Source of the DNA: Kalmanozyma brasiliensis GHG001
Taxonomy: Eukaryota > Basidiomycota > Ustilaginomycetes > Ustilaginales
DNA length: 64,000 nucleotides
Assembly (NCBI RefSeq): GCF_000497045.1
Contig: NW_015961970.1
Span: 1,951,706-2,015,705 of the forward strand
Reading direction: 5' to 3'
The translations under genes and the position numbers were made by a program. A model generated the notes under the pieces. That model was given only the letters and a program-made list of their open reading frames with translations. It did no database searches and was not told the DNA's origin. This document shows positions 1-11,531 of this stretch, in pieces (the first letter of the stretch is position 1; every line of letters begins with the position of its first letter).

Positions 1-3000
1 TCATCTGCGTCATCATCGCCGGTCAAACCGGTGGGAGCAGGTACTGCGAAGGCGTGCACGGGCAGGAAAGTGCGTCTTCGATTCTTTTTCGCCTCTGCGT
101 CCGACACGAATGGCTGCAAGAGAGCGGCCGACTCCGAGGGCGTGGCAGGCCCAGATGGAAGGTCAAATGCGACAGCAAGGTGATCGGTGTTGCTGTCGCC
201 GTCCATAGCAGCGGACAGGCTGTGAGATGCGAGGGCAATCGAGGAGGGGACAGGCTCGGACTGAGAAGCAACCATCAGCGGAGCTGCTGCGCTCTTTGAG
301 ACGATCGAGTTGGTCCTCCTGGCGCTGGCGGCCAAGCGAAGCGATTTACGCGCCGCTCTCGGCGACGGGAAGCTGGCTTGAGTGGGGCTCGGCTCCTGAT
401 ACATGCTGGCCAGTCTCTGGCTCGAAGCCTTGCGACCGATCTTCTTGAGGAAGCCACCCCACTTGCCTCCGTTCGAGAGACGTCGGCCGACCACTTCGAC
501 ATTGGCATGTTCGATGACTTGGTCCTCGTAGCCAGTCGCAGGTCGCGAGCTCACCTCTTGAGGTCTGATGTATCCGCTGTCGTCGTCCTGGGAGTCCGGC
601 GTCGATACTGGCGGCGTAGGAGAACCGAAATGGCCCCTGAGCATGTTTTGCAGGTCATTCGCGCTGCGCATACGGGCCATGAAGGGTCGTGCGGGTAGCG
701 GCTGATCGAGAAGGCCAGATTGGCGGGGCTCGAACGGCTCGTCGTTGGCCAAGTGCGCTTGTGCGGCCAGCAAGGGATTTGTTGTCGTTTGATGAGCAGG
801 CGAGAGCAGAGGCGCCACAATACCTTGCCACGGACCAGCAAAGCGGTTCCCTTCGACAAAGAGATAGTTGAGCTTGGACATACGGTGCAACCAGCTTGGC
901 AGGAAGAGGAGCTGATTGTTGCGCAGACTGAGACGCTGCAGCTCTTGGAGCTGAATCAAGCTTGATGGAAGGTGCTGCAGTCCGGTGGAGTCGACCGACA
1001 GCGTTCGCAGGGCACGCAGATTGAGCATCCAGTCGGGCAGGTCGCCCACGGGGTTGCCGGAGAGGTCGAGTTCCTCGAGCGCGACACAAGCGCCAATGGC
1101 ATCAGGAAGACGCTGCAAAGCGCAATTGGATAAGTCCAGGACCAGCAGGTTGCAAGCGAGCGGCAAGGCGCGCTCCAGCACCTCGACGAGCCCCTCTGCT
1201 CGATTTCCGCCGAGCAGAAGGTGGGTCGTGTTAGGGCCCGTCTCGGCCTCGATCTGGGCCATGGTCAAGTCACGGCCTTCAACGATGGTGGCGCTACCCT
1301 CCTCGGCGGTCTTGACCGCCTTGGACTCGTCTACGTCTGTCTCGACGCTTTCGTCAAAGTCGTAGAGACCCTCCTCCCAGCGCATCTTGCTGGTGTACGC
1401 GCCGACAATGTGGCTGAACTCGGCATTGTGCAAGAAGCTGTTGATCGACACGTCGGACACTCTGCGTGCGCGCGACGCAGCCGACGAGGTACGCAAAGAG
1501 ATTCTCGACGGCGAGTCTCGCCTCGGACCGCCTTCTGCTGCCTGCTGGAAAGCATCGACAGAGTCGCTGAGGTCATCAATGGTCGTGTTGAGATCGTCGA
1601 TGGTGGAAATGCGCTGCAGAGATGGGCGACTGGGCCTGTTGTTCGCCAAGGCTGGGGGGCGGTAGGGCGAAGTGCGTGGCGAACTGTCTGTGAAGGGCGA
1701 AGTTCGGAGCGATCCCATGGATGGCGACTGTCTCAGTGAGCTGGTGCGCGGCGGGCTCTGGAGTTCGGGGAGATTTCTTCCGCCGATCTCGCCAGATGTC
1801 GGGGTGAGAACGGAAGAGCAGGTCGGACTGGAGATGGAAGACGACAGAGTCTGCGAATGCTGTGTCGCGCTGACCGCTGCTGGGAGATAGTTGGCCGAGT
1901 CCGACGAGCAGCGGGTACGGGAGTCGCGACGAAGCGGAATGGAGGGTTTGGCCAATGGCGATGCAGAGGCGACAGCAGCTGCGATCATTTCATTGGCGGC
2001 CGCGACCGGGGTGACATCGCTCATGGCCCTCTGCATGCTTGGCATGACATTCAATCCCAACGAACGCAGGCCAGCTTCTGCGGGCGCGATCAAGCTGTCT
2101 GCATGTCCACCCACCTGGTGCTGGGGAGGGAGACCAGCAAGCGGAGAGGCGTCCATGCGCCTGGTCCAGGAAGGGGCGCGATGGTGCGAGAATGGGCCTT
2201 GCAGAGCTCTTGCGCTGCCAGGAAGCATGGGTGAGGGCATCACTGGAGCGGCGCTAGATCTGCGGCTTGAGACGTCCAGGCCGAGGTCCGAAGTGATGCC
2301 CAGTCCCACCGAGTCCTCGTCAAGCTCTTCAGCGAGCTCGGCTGTTTCGGTGACTTTGCTGTCCGCATCCGTAAGTACTGCCTCCGAAGCAGGATGGAAT
2401 TGCGCACAGGTAGGACTTGTCTCGCAGCTGGGCAAGCTTCTCTCGGTCCACAGAGACGTGTGGGTCGACGATGAGCCTCGAAGAGAGTAGTCGGGTGAGA
2501 AGTGCGAGTGATGCGAACTGAGCCTTCGACTGGCTGGAGAGGACTGGCCGCTGTGGTCTTGCTGGTGGGCAGAATCCAGAGCAGCGGAGGGCTTTGGCGA
2601 GCTGATAGCATCCGATAAGCTCAGACAGGGCGGCATGGCAGGTGCATCGTTGTTGAGCTCCATACCCGTCTTCCAGTGCGATGGCAGCGAGGGGCGTGGC
2701 GCTCTGCGGCTGGAGCTAGAACGCTGGCCAGAAGGCATAGGCGAAGTCTGCGCGAACTGTTGGTTTGTTCTTGGAGACTGGGGTGGCCAACGAGGCGAGT
2801 AGAAAGCCTGCGACGGCGAGGCTCCGATGCTAGCAGAGGAAACACTTGCCTGTCGTTTCGGAGCTGCGAGAGAGTGAACGATGCGAAGAGACAAGGACCG
2901 AGTCAGTGTCCACGTCATCGTGTGAAGATGGGCACGACCGCTTTGAGTACTTACATTGGGGTGACTGATGTTGCTGAGGACTTGTATCAATCGCAGGGAA

Positions 3001-3318
3001 GTCGCTGGTTGCTGAAGGCGCAAAAAAGGGGCGTTTGGGTGTGTCGAAGTCGAAATCGAGGAAAGAAGCAGGAATGTTGCCGCTCGAGCGAGAATGCGCA
3101 GCTTGCGAGTGCACGAGGGAATCTTGGACCGGCTCGCTGCTGGTTGACGCGAACTCTGTGTGGCTGCGCTGCACTGCGGGACGAGCTGGAAGAGCCTTGA
3201 GGGTGTAGGCGGAGTACAAGGTCGTTGCGGACGATGATGGCAGTCGTGATGGTGGAAGAGACTTTTCGGGGAGCAGCGAGGCGGTGTTGGCTCTGGGAGT
3301 GAGCTGAGAAGCGGTCAT
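1..3318 (-). CDS. Large leucine-rich-repeat protein, partial (C-terminus beyond left edge)
   Basis: About 1,075 N-terminal residues are visible. Exon 1 is 3318..2955 and starts at an ATG (MTASQLTPRAN). A 91-nt intron (2954..2864, GTAAGT...CGCAG) splits codon 122, and exon 2 stays open to the window edge. Residues 1-640 are Ser/Pro-rich and low complexity. Around residues 655-790 there are about five leucine-rich repeats (motifs LVLDLSNCALQRLP, LEELDLSGNPVGDLP, LQRLSLRNNQLLFLP). They follow a conserved-looking stretch, MRWEEGLYDFDE. Near residue 925 is a basic motif KWGGFLKKIGRKAS. Fungal LRR proteins of this layout are usually signalling scaffolds; the LRR is a protein-binding surface. I cannot assign an orthologue: a Sog2-like or other cytosolic LRR scaffold is possible. 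No signal peptide or membrane span is evident. The family and role are uncertain, but the coding call is firm. Confidence 0.8.
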
Positions 3319-6300
3319 GGCGTCTTAATTGCAGAACGACTCGGGCGGGTCTGGACCTGAAGAATCGGGGGACAATGTGACAATAGCGAGGTGCCAAGGG
3401 GTCGAATGCGGTGCTCGGCGCAGCACGCTGCGGCTCTGACAGACAAAGCGCGAGATCAGAAGAAGCACACAGCCAAAAAGAGGACAGAGGGCCTATTCCC
3501 GAGCGTGTTCACCTCTTGTAGGATGAAGCGTTTCGGGGTGACGGAAGCAGAATGAAGCCGAGTCGGATCGAGTCTTCGGTCGTGCACCGAGATGAAGCGT
3601 TGTCGATTGTGACGTTGATGCAGCGATCGGAAAGCCCGAGCGCAAATTGAGTTGCAAGACTGCGTAGCCTCGCAAGTCGCCGGCGATGTGACAATAGAGA
3701 GGAGAATGGTGGGCCAGGGAGATGTCCGCGCTGCGGTCTCGGCGTGCTGATGATCTGGAAAGGAGAGCCTTGATGCGAATCGACGTCGAAGGGATGGTGG
3801 GCTGCAACGTGCTAGCACTGCTGCATGCTTTTGAGTTGAAATGAAGCGGGGTGTTGGTCTGGATTAGGCTTCAAAGGGACGTGGTGGTCCGTGGGAGACA
3901 AAGGTTGTCGGGGCAGCCGGGAAAGGAGGCCTCTACGCTCGCTTCTGACGCTTCTTGTGATGACGAAACAGCGACACCGACGGGATACTGACAATGGTGA
4001 CCGAGAGGGCGCTTGAGATGATGAATCTGAAGGGCCTTACGGTACCGGTGGGTTTTTGAGGTCCAGGCAGTGGACGCGCGCTTGCTATTGGTGTTGGTGG
4101 TGGGGAAAGGAGCGTCGCGATCGCGAAGAAACCTGAAGCTCTCAGGAGGTCTTGACTGGTCAAAACGCAACGAGCGCGAGCGCGACGGATTCCGACGAGG
4201 AGGAGAAGATGGATGGGTCTCGTGGTGAAGCAAGCAAGAGCGGACTGGTTGCAGCTCAGCCGCGCTTCTGCCTTTCTGTGACGGCTTGATAGGAGCTTCA
4301 CTGCAAGGACCGAGAATTCGAGGGTCCTCGCTGTCTGAGCATCGATCAAGCAATGCGAGAAGGCCAGCTGGTCACGCAGGATCTGCACTTTGATGCATGC
4401 GAGATGCGAAGGGTGCAGCTTTGCAAGGTGTGCTTTGTGATTTCAACGAGGGCGCAGCCGCTGCCGCCACCAAATCTCTAAGAGCCATGACATGCACTTA
4501 GCACGTCTCGCTTCGCGTCAAGGCCAGCTCGAACGTGTACAGTGTCTGTCTCACAAACTGCTCCGGACTCGAAGCGACCCGAAAGCGCAATCAGCAAGGA
4601 GGCGAATTCGATCCAAGGCGAACCACGCCTCAAACGGAAGAAGCGAACGATGAAAGGGGCGAATTCGCAGTCGCCTGTCAATCATGCATGGCCTACTGCG
4701 GCGTCTAAACTTATCAAACAAAGGGGTCCAGAGGGCTGACACTGCTCCGATGCCCAGGTCGCGTAGGCGAGAGCTCGAAATTGTTTCTTCCCAGTGAAGC
4801 AGATTGCATCGCCCTTCCGTGCCGCTCGATCTGAGACAACTTTCTTCTTGCCCCTGTCAGTCAGGCAAATCTCGCTTTCTTCTTCTCGCTGAGCTCGCTT
4901 AACGATATTTCATGCTCGTAGCTTCTCTTGGAAAAAGGGGTTTCCACGCCGCTGAAAGCTGGACTTGCCGAAGATCGTCACGATCTGCCTTGATCGTCTT
5001 CGTCGGCTGGTCGAAGCATCCACTCAGCTCGCCCGCTGACCACCTCGTTCATCAACTCGCTCGCTCGTGAGCTTGCTCGGCTCTTCATTGTAGTCTCCGC
5101 GTGGCGCGCGTGGAAGTTGGCTCACAAGGTCCATGCGTGGGAGCCTGGTTAACGCCTGCAACCGGCTCTAATGCCCGCCCACAGGCAGCATTTCCAACCC
5201 CGATGCAGCCAACACAATGCTGGCCGCTGTCCCCATTTCTGGATAGCGCGGCGCCTGATTCCGACGATGGCATAGTCAGGCGGTTCCGAGGATGTAGAGC
5301 TGGCGATCGTCGATTGCTCCACGGTCGATACTGTGATGATGGAGACTTCTTGAATGGTCCGTGAGTGCCTGACAAGCATCCTTCGGTCTGTCCGATTTTT
5401 GAATTTAGGATGGCAACCGATGTGGTGTTGCCTTCCTTCCTTGGCTTCTGTGCATGCCAGTTTGCGCTCTCACTCCGACTCGTCGTGCCGCTGACGCAAA
5501 TCAACGGGACTGTCATTAAGAAGTCATGCCGCAGTGTAACCGACAGGGAAGCAGCTGTTCTGGTGATGCAACAAGCCTTGTTGGGCTGCACTGTGCACGC
5601 AGCCAGCGCCGAAAGCCACCACTGCGGCCTCATGTAGCGTTGCTTCCGATCTCGTCCAGGGGCATCCGAGTCGCATGCCTGACCACATTGTCCCAGTCTC
5701 TGGTCTGCGTGTCGACCGTTGACTCTCTTTCGAGGCAACGCTTCTTTCTCGACCTTCCGTGGTTGCTTTCGCTTTCCTCGAAGAGCGAGTCGAGCATATA
5801 CGATGACAAGGCTTGACAAGGTGTGGACCTTGGCGAAGCGTAAAGCGCGCGGATCGGCTCGAAGGAATTCCAAGATGGATGGCGAGAGCCGCCTCGCTTC
5901 GACCATCGCACCCATCGGATCTGAACGCGGAGCTTCTTCCGTATCTTCCCACCGATCTGCCGTCGGCGAGTAAAGTCGAGAAGCGATCCCCATGCTAAGC
6001 CTCGCCAAAAAGTGCGCGGATTCGCGACCGCTCGGCTAAACTTCGCTTACGATTTCTTCCAAATCTCGCAATTGGCGACTTGGCTCGGATGGAACAGCAA
6101 ACACTGATCCGACAGCCTCTGCGGATGAGGGATGAATGACCAGTGCGGGATCTTCGAGACGCAGCACACGCGCGATACCGGTCAAGCTCGAGCGTCACCC
6201 CTGAGTTGCTGGGAAGAATGTTCGTCGTCGTCCATCTCACACGCGCGCTTCCACTTTACGCGAGAATTTGCCAGACTCGACCCGATCTCTAGCTACTTGG

Positions 6301-6429
6301 CCCCTGTCCTTAGCGAGCTCTGCGCACGCCACCACACTTCAGACCGTGCGTGCTCAGACCCCAGACAGGACTCGCCGTCCGGCAGCCGTGGAGAAGTAGA
6401 AGTACAGATCGCATTGCCGATTCCTTACG
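3319..6429. other. 3.1-kb intergenic region, no supported gene
   Basis: This lies upstream of the LRR gene (- strand) and downstream of the RSE1 stop. The part next to 3318 should hold the LRR promoter and 5' leader. The longest ATG-started frame is 5993..5085 on the - strand, 302 codons. Its codon use has no third-position bias and its product shows no recognisable domain, so I treat it as unsupported rather than as a gene. I found no tRNA A/B-box pair, no repeats and no transposon remnants by eye. Confidence 0.55.
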
Positions 6430-9400
6430 CTAGAACCCAGTCGCACCCTCCCTGAGCTGAGCCAGCTTCTTGTTGATCTCGCTCGGCTTCCTATCGAGCT
6501 CCTGCGCAATCGCATTCTGCTTCGCGGGCGGAAGCAGCCCAAACGTCTCGCACAGGTCGCCATCGATAACGCTCTTGACGGGCGCATAGCTGCTTCGGTA
6601 CGCAAGATGGTCTCGTCCAACCAGACTGCTGTTCTCCTGCCTGAGATGCGATTGAAGCGTCGACATGGTATCGACATCTTCCTTGCTGACAAAAGGAACG
6701 AGAGCGCCGATGGTACCGGAAATGCCGGTGTAGAGCAGCACCTCTCGACCACCGGGCACCATCACCGTCCTGTTGAGCGAGGTGACAATGTCACCGACAA
6801 AGTAGTGTGCGATCAGCGAAGCTTTGTGAGGCGCTCCCATGAGGACGGGCTTCTCGTGCACAATCGTCATGCCCGTCGGATCCTCGTCCACACTTCGGCT
6901 CGTGTCTGCGTCGATGCGGAGTACGTAGAGATTACCAAACTTGTCCGCGGCCGCAACCGTGTCGTAGTCGAGCATCGTGCACCGAGTAACGAACTTGGGC
7001 ATCACATCGTCGGCGAACACGACCAGACGGTTCTCGAGCGGCTTGTAGCTGGCAAAGAAGATGCTCTCCTGCTGATCGCCCACGACGATACGCGAGCCTT
7101 GCGCGTCGAGCGAGATAACGGCGGTCGGGAAGGATTTGTTCTCGCACTTGCGGAGGAGCTTCTTCTTGCCCAGATCGTAGATGCGCAGTGCTTTGCCAAC
7201 GCCTGCGAGCAGACGACCTTGGAAAGGACGCAGCACCAGCGGGATGTCGTCCACCTCGGTTTTGTGCAGCACTTCCAACTCGCGACCGTCGTTGATGAGG
7301 CGGTACGTCGTGAGGTACGCCTTCTTGAACGAGCGGGGAGACATGACGACGTCGACCGCTGAGCCGACGACGAGCATCCCTTCCTTTTCCGCGCTGGCAA
7401 ATGGTACAATGGCGAGGCTGAACGCTGCCTCATTGTCGTCCAGCTCGAGCTTGTGCAGTGTCTGCGCCTGCACGCCGTCAACAACGCGGATGCAGCTCGC
7501 CCAACTGCCTGGTTCTGCACGAATGAGACCAAACTCTGCCGGATCGAGGTCCAGTACACCTCGCTGAAGGGGCTTGAGCTCCTTTTCCAACAGTTCGGTC
7601 CGTCTGCGTTGCGCGCCCGGGGAAAGCGTTCGGTGCTCAGCTTCGACGACGTAGAACAAGCCTTGCTCGTTCGGATGACTCACCATCTTGCGCGGTGTAT
7701 ACGAGAGTGCCACCGAATCTTGCTTGAGCTTGCTGGCGAGCGAAGGGATGGTAAAGATGCGAAGCGTGCTTCCGACAATACCGATGAGACCCTCGGGGCA
7801 CAGCTCTGCGCTGAAGGACCACGCATGGTCCAAAGCGTCAAAGATCAGGGGCACGAATTGCAAACGGTCCTGGTATGTGTAGGAGAGCCAAGTGCGGGTG
7901 CTCAGTGCCATTACGGCCGTCTGCCCATGCACCCTGGTCCTCATCAGACGCACAGCTTTGCTGCCCAGGAAGCGCGTCCTTGTGTCTGTCAGCTGACCGG
8001 TCACCGCATCGAGGACGGTGCGAAGGAGCACGCCGTTCTGAAGTCCGATGTTGACAAAGGTCGTTGCGTGATTGCGGTCGATGGTGGCATCCTGCATCTC
8101 CGCCATGCAGATGCTCGACGCTCGAGCCGTGAGTGCCTGGATCGAGATCGATGACAAGGTCGAGTCTGGCTCCAGCGAGACGATGCGCACGGTGGAGTCG
8201 TCACATCCCACTGCAAGGTAAGGTGTGCGCTGACGGCCTTCAGGACAATCGGCCATGCTCATGGTGAGCACACTCGCGCCCATGGCCTTTCGCTCTTGAT
8301 ACTCGTTGAGCTGTCCGTCCATGTCGAGCTCAAAGTAGACCAGCTCGTTGCTGCTGAGCGCAACCACCACCTGGCGCTCGTTGGTACACGTCGCCACGAT
8401 CGTCGTCTGCCGTCCGTTCGGAAGGCTGGGGGTTGCCCATTCGTTGATCTGCTTGTCCACCAGGATGTGGCGGATACCATGAGGGTGAACCTGCAGCAAA
8501 GCATCTTCGTCGAGCTGCTGCACTGCTAATGTTGGAGAAGAGGTCAAGAAGCCGCTGTCCGAGACCTCCTCGATCGTCTCGCCGATGCTCAGCACCAGCG
8601 TGCCGTTGACGAAGCTGAGAATGATGTAGCTGTCATACTCGTCTTGCCGTGTGATCTTGGTGGTCCATACAGCGCTGGGAACGCCGGGCAGGTCCGAGCT
8701 GACCGCCTCCTGAGCCTCGAGTCCGTGACGTAGCATCTTGAAGCTGCTTCTCGCTCCACGTCCGCAGGCAGCAAAGATCTGTGGCGAGTCTGATGCTTGC
8801 GGATTGAGCGGCTTGGCGTCCAGAATGGGGTCAAGGCTTGGCAGCTCATCGACCTGCACGAGGTTGTCAAGTGGTCTCGGCGTGAATGTCGGTAATTGTG
8901 GCCGTCTTCGACCTGCTGCATTCTCGTCGTAGTCGGTCGACATATATTCCGGCAAGTCATCATCATCACCGAGCTTTTGGAAGGAGTACAGCAGCTGCGA
9001 GCCAAACTCCGATGCAACGAACAAGAAGCCTGACCGCAAGATGGCGAGACCTGACGCGACGGGGACCGTGTCAAAGTATTTGATCTTGAGCGAACGGATC
9101 TCGTCGTCTTGGTGCTCCATTGTGATCTTGAAGAGGTCGCCGTCTTCGGTCTGGACGAGGAAGAAGAAGGCGTTCTTCATCTTGTGCAGTACGCTTGCGA
9201 CGACTAAGGTGCCGCGCCTCTCGGATGTCTTCTCGATCGGATTGAGTCGTTTCGGTATTGGTACGCGGTGCTCTGGTTGGTCCTGGTGCTTGTAAGTGAT
9301 GTAGTCCTCGCTGCAGACTAGCACACCGCTGGGTCCGTCCCATTTCTCCTGATTCTGGTTGTAGCCGCCTGGCACCTGGATGAGCAGGTTTGACCGCGGA

Positions 9401-10095
9401 TCGACGGGCTCGGACCATTTGCGCACGACGTGGTTGAGGCCCAGGTCGAGCTCGTAGTATGTAAGCGTCTTTTCAGCCTCGGCGAATGCACGTCCTGTTG
9501 GGTCGTGGTCCGCATCCGAATAGTCCACTTCGAGACAAGCGAACAGAGGGTTCTCGAATCCGACGTCTACGCCGACAATGTGATGAATGATGCCGTTGGG
9601 TCGATGCGCCTCAAGTGGACTTGAGATGGTCAGATTCGCTTGCGCATCCCTGTTGAGAATGTAGACGAGCTTGGCTTTCTCCATGGCACCGATCATGGTT
9701 GCGCGACCCTTCGGATCGGTAGCGAGATACTGTCCAGGAACAATCCTGCGAGACCCAGAGCGACCGAACGTCTCTTGATGGACCTTGTCGAACGAATTCG
9801 TACTCGGCTGAAACTCGAGAATGACGATCCTGCCCGAATCGGAGCCGACAATGAGGTAGTCTTTAGAGCCGCCGGTGAGGCGGAAGGCGGCCAGGCTTCG
9901 GACAACGCCGAATGCATCATGGGAGAGGACGAAGTCGACCTTGCCGGTCTGTGTGTCAGGTCTGAGAAGCTCTAGACGACTTCCCTTTGCAACCACGATC
10001 TCTTGCTGCCTTGTGCCGGAGAATTGTCCCACCACAGTCGCTGTGACGCTGCCTGATGGCTGCAGCGTCAGATGGTAGAGGTGCATCCCATCCAT
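6430..10095 (-). CDS. RSE1: Pre-mRNA-splicing factor RSE1 (SF3b subunit 3, SF3B3/SAP130)
   Basis: This is a component of the SF3b complex of U2 snRNP, which helps anchor U2 at the intron branch site in the nucleus. The 1,221-residue product starts MDGMHLYHLTLQPSG. The codon at 10161 that extends the frame upstream is GTG, so I start at the ATG at 10095; the family usually begins at the MHLYHLTL segment. The protein has the three-beta-propeller DDB1/CPSF-A/RSE1 architecture: an N-terminal MMS1-like region (for example GQFSGTRQQEIVVAKGSRLE) and a C-terminal CPSF-A domain (for example LVLRPFQGRLLAGVGKALRI, residues about 950-1180). The length matches the family (about 1,200). The gene is uninterrupted by introns. 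Its neighbour on the right is transcribed in the same direction. A second SF3b subunit, SF3B5, lies at 40612. Confidence is high. Confidence 0.96.
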   Translation of the reverse strand: MDGMHLYHLTLQPSGSVTATVVGQFSGTRQQEIVVAKGSRLELLRPDTQTGKVDFVLSHDAFGVVRSLAAFRLTGGSKDYLIVGSDSGRIVILEFQPSTNSFDKVHQETFGRSGSRRIVPGQYLATDPKGRATMIGAMEKAKLVYILNRDAQANLTISSPLEAHRPNGIIHHIVGVDVGFENPLFACLEVDYSDADHDPTGRAFAEAEKTLTYYELDLGLNHVVRKWSEPVDPRSNLLIQVPGGYNQNQEKWDGPSGVLVCSEDYITYKHQDQPEHRVPIPKRLNPIEKTSERRGTLVVASVLHKMKNAFFFLVQTEDGDLFKITMEHQDDEIRSLKIKYFDTVPVASGLAILRSGFLFVASEFGSQLLYSFQKLGDDDDLPEYMSTDYDENAAGRRRPQLPTFTPRPLDNLVQVDELPSLDPILDAKPLNPQASDSPQIFAACGRGARSSFKMLRHGLEAQEAVSSDLPGVPSAVWTTKITRQDEYDSYIILSFVNGTLVLSIGETIEEVSDSGFLTSSPTLAVQQLDEDALLQVHPHGIRHILVDKQINEWATPSLPNGRQTTIVATCTNERQVVVALSSNELVYFELDMDGQLNEYQERKAMGASVLTMSMADCPEGRQRTPYLAVGCDDSTVRIVSLEPDSTLSSISIQALTARASSICMAEMQDATIDRNHATTFVNIGLQNGVLLRTVLDAVTGQLTDTRTRFLGSKAVRLMRTRVHGQTAVMALSTRTWLSYTYQDRLQFVPLIFDALDHAWSFSAELCPEGLIGIVGSTLRIFTIPSLASKLKQDSVALSYTPRKMVSHPNEQGLFYVVEAEHRTLSPGAQRRRTELLEKELKPLQRGVLDLDPAEFGLIRAEPGSWASCIRVVDGVQAQTLHKLELDDNEAAFSLAIVPFASAEKEGMLVVGSAVDVVMSPRSFKKAYLTTYRLINDGRELEVLHKTEVDDIPLVLRPFQGRLLAGVGKALRIYDLGKKKLLRKCENKSFPTAVISLDAQGSRIVVGDQQESIFFASYKPLENRLVVFADDVMPKFVTRCTMLDYDTVAAADKFGNLYVLRIDADTSRSVDEDPTGMTIVHEKPVLMGAPHKASLIAHYFVGDIVTSLNRTVMVPGGREVLLYTGISGTIGALVPFVSKEDVDTMSTLQSHLRQENSSLVGRDHLAYRSSYAPVKSVIDGDLCETFGLLPPAKQNAIAQELDRKPSEINKKLAQLREGATGF

Positions 10096-10958
10096 TTTGC
10101 CCTGATAGCGAAGATCTATTCCTCCCGAGTAGCTTGGCGGAGTCGAAGCTTTTAAGAGCACATCAGTGCGGAGACACGGACAGCCAGCAGGTGGACGTCG
10201 GCGGCAAGGGCCTGCGTTACAAAGCCGAAAGGATGTGGTTGCACCTTTCCTTCTGGATCGCCGAAGAGAATGGAAGGATGTGCCGAGAGGGGGTGGCTGT
10301 GCGCTGAGAGTGCGAGGCAGATGATTCTCGAGTCGCGCAGCCTCTGCGTATCAGCTCAGTGTATGCGTCCGTGGAGCTTTGCGCCAGTCGCAGGCGTGGT
10401 GGTCGGCATCATCGACCATGACGGGTGAATCTTCCAGACTGCCAAAGCTTCAGCAAAAATGTTCGGAAAACGGGCTGGCAATTTTCAATAGCTGTTACAT
10501 CGCAGGTTGTCTCAGACTCGAGGTTCCCAAAGAGTTCTGGGATGCTGCACAGGAGATGTTGATGCTCATGTCCAATTCAACATCCGCCCTCATCATGTGC
10601 TTCGGTGCTGAGACGGCTATGCAACCAGGAGCACAGACAGACTGCTTGGGGTGCCATGCACTTTGAAACATAAAGTCATTACATTCGTCGGGCTGGTATC
10701 GTTACAACATGGGAAGAGAGACAAGCAAGGTGACGACGATACAAGGAAGAGGTGTAGAGGCTGCAGAAGTACAACATGTGGATCGCCACTCGTCCAATGG
10801 TGTCGTCATACGACAAGAGCAAGAGCAGAAATGTCCGTGGCGAGCCGATGCAAGCAAATGAGCTTTGCATGAAGAACAGACGCCGTGTGCTGCTGATTCC
10901 GGCCCCTTGAAAGGGGCCGGGAATTGGCAAGGAGCTGTGCGTATCTGCTCGGGCAAGC
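10096..10958. other. Intergenic region between RSE1 and membrane-protein gene
   Basis: These 863 bp hold the RSE1 promoter and leader and the 3' end of the next gene on the same strand. An AGCTTTGCGC match near 10375 recalls the 5' end of U4 snRNA, but the rest of U4 is absent (see rejected items). I see no other gene. Confidence 0.5.
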
Positions 10959-11531
10959 TTAGAAGCTGTAAATGTTGTTCTCCTTGGTGGCGGCGGCGTA
11001 GTAGTGCTCGATCCTTTTCTTGAAGCGCCAGCACATGAAGTAGGCATAGACTTGCAATGCCCAATCGATGGCGAGCGAAAAGACAAAGGCGATGTAGAGG
11101 CTGTGAAAGCCGGCCGAACAGAGCCCAGATGGCATGGTGCCACTGTCGGTCCCTGCTTCTCCTGCTGTTCCCCATAGTTGACCGCCATTGTTGCATTCCC
11201 AGACGATCTTGGTCTGCTGTCTGTTGAGCTGGAAGATCATGAAGCCGGCTCGGACGGCGACAACGAGGAGAAGTGCGGGCCAAAGGAAGAAGCAGAGACG
11301 CATGAACATGTACGAGTTGTTGGCCATACCGATGGTCGTCAGAATGCAGATGGCCATGACACCCATGCCGATACCGCCGTAGATCTGGTATTCAGGGTAG
11401 TTGAAGAAAAGGAACTGTCCTTTCTGGAAGAGGAGGATCGAGCCTGCCAAGTTGTAGGCAGCGATAAAAACGTTCCACACCATGGCGCCATGGCGCAACG
11501 GGAAGACAAGGAGACAGTTGTCGCACCACAT
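10959..11531 (-). CDS. Four-span membrane protein with N-terminal CxxC, function unknown
   Basis: The gene encodes 190 residues from an ATG at 11531, with no intron. The N-terminus is MWCDNCLLVFPLRHGAMVWN, carrying a Cys3-x2-Cys6 pair directly before the first membrane span. Four hydrophobic segments are visible at about residues 17-37, 48-70, 75-97 and 145-170. A soluble loop of about 40 residues with two cysteines (WECNNGG, GLCSAGF) lies between spans 3 and 4. The C-terminus is basic then polar (RFKKRIEHYYAA). This layout resembles small fungal MARVEL/LAPTM-like tetraspans. I do not recognise a named orthologue and assign no function. The cysteines could be acylated or disulphide-bonded; that is inference. 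Confidence 0.8.
   Translation of the reverse strand: MWCDNCLLVFPLRHGAMVWNVFIAAYNLAGSILLFQKGQFLFFNYPEYQIYGGIGMGVMAICILTTIGMANNSYMFMRLCFFLWPALLLVVAVRAGFMIFQLNRQQTKIVWECNNGGQLWGTAGEAGTDSGTMPSGLCSAGFHSLYIAFVFSLAIDWALQVYAYFMCWRFKKRIEHYYAAATKENNIYSF

Noticed and set aside
10096..10161. Longer N-termini for RSE1, GCFC-type, UTP25, LSG1 and the disordered protein
   Set aside because: The extended frames begin at GTG or TTG. In each case an in-frame ATG (10095, 23312, 28241, 28601, 60151) starts a plausible or conserved N-terminus.
10375..10500. U4 snRNA-like start AGCTTTGCGC with a later GGCAATTTT
   Set aside because: The U4 5' stem-loop kink-turn (TGAGG...CGAG) and the TGCTAA segment that pairs with U6 are absent, and the Sm-like site is imperfect.
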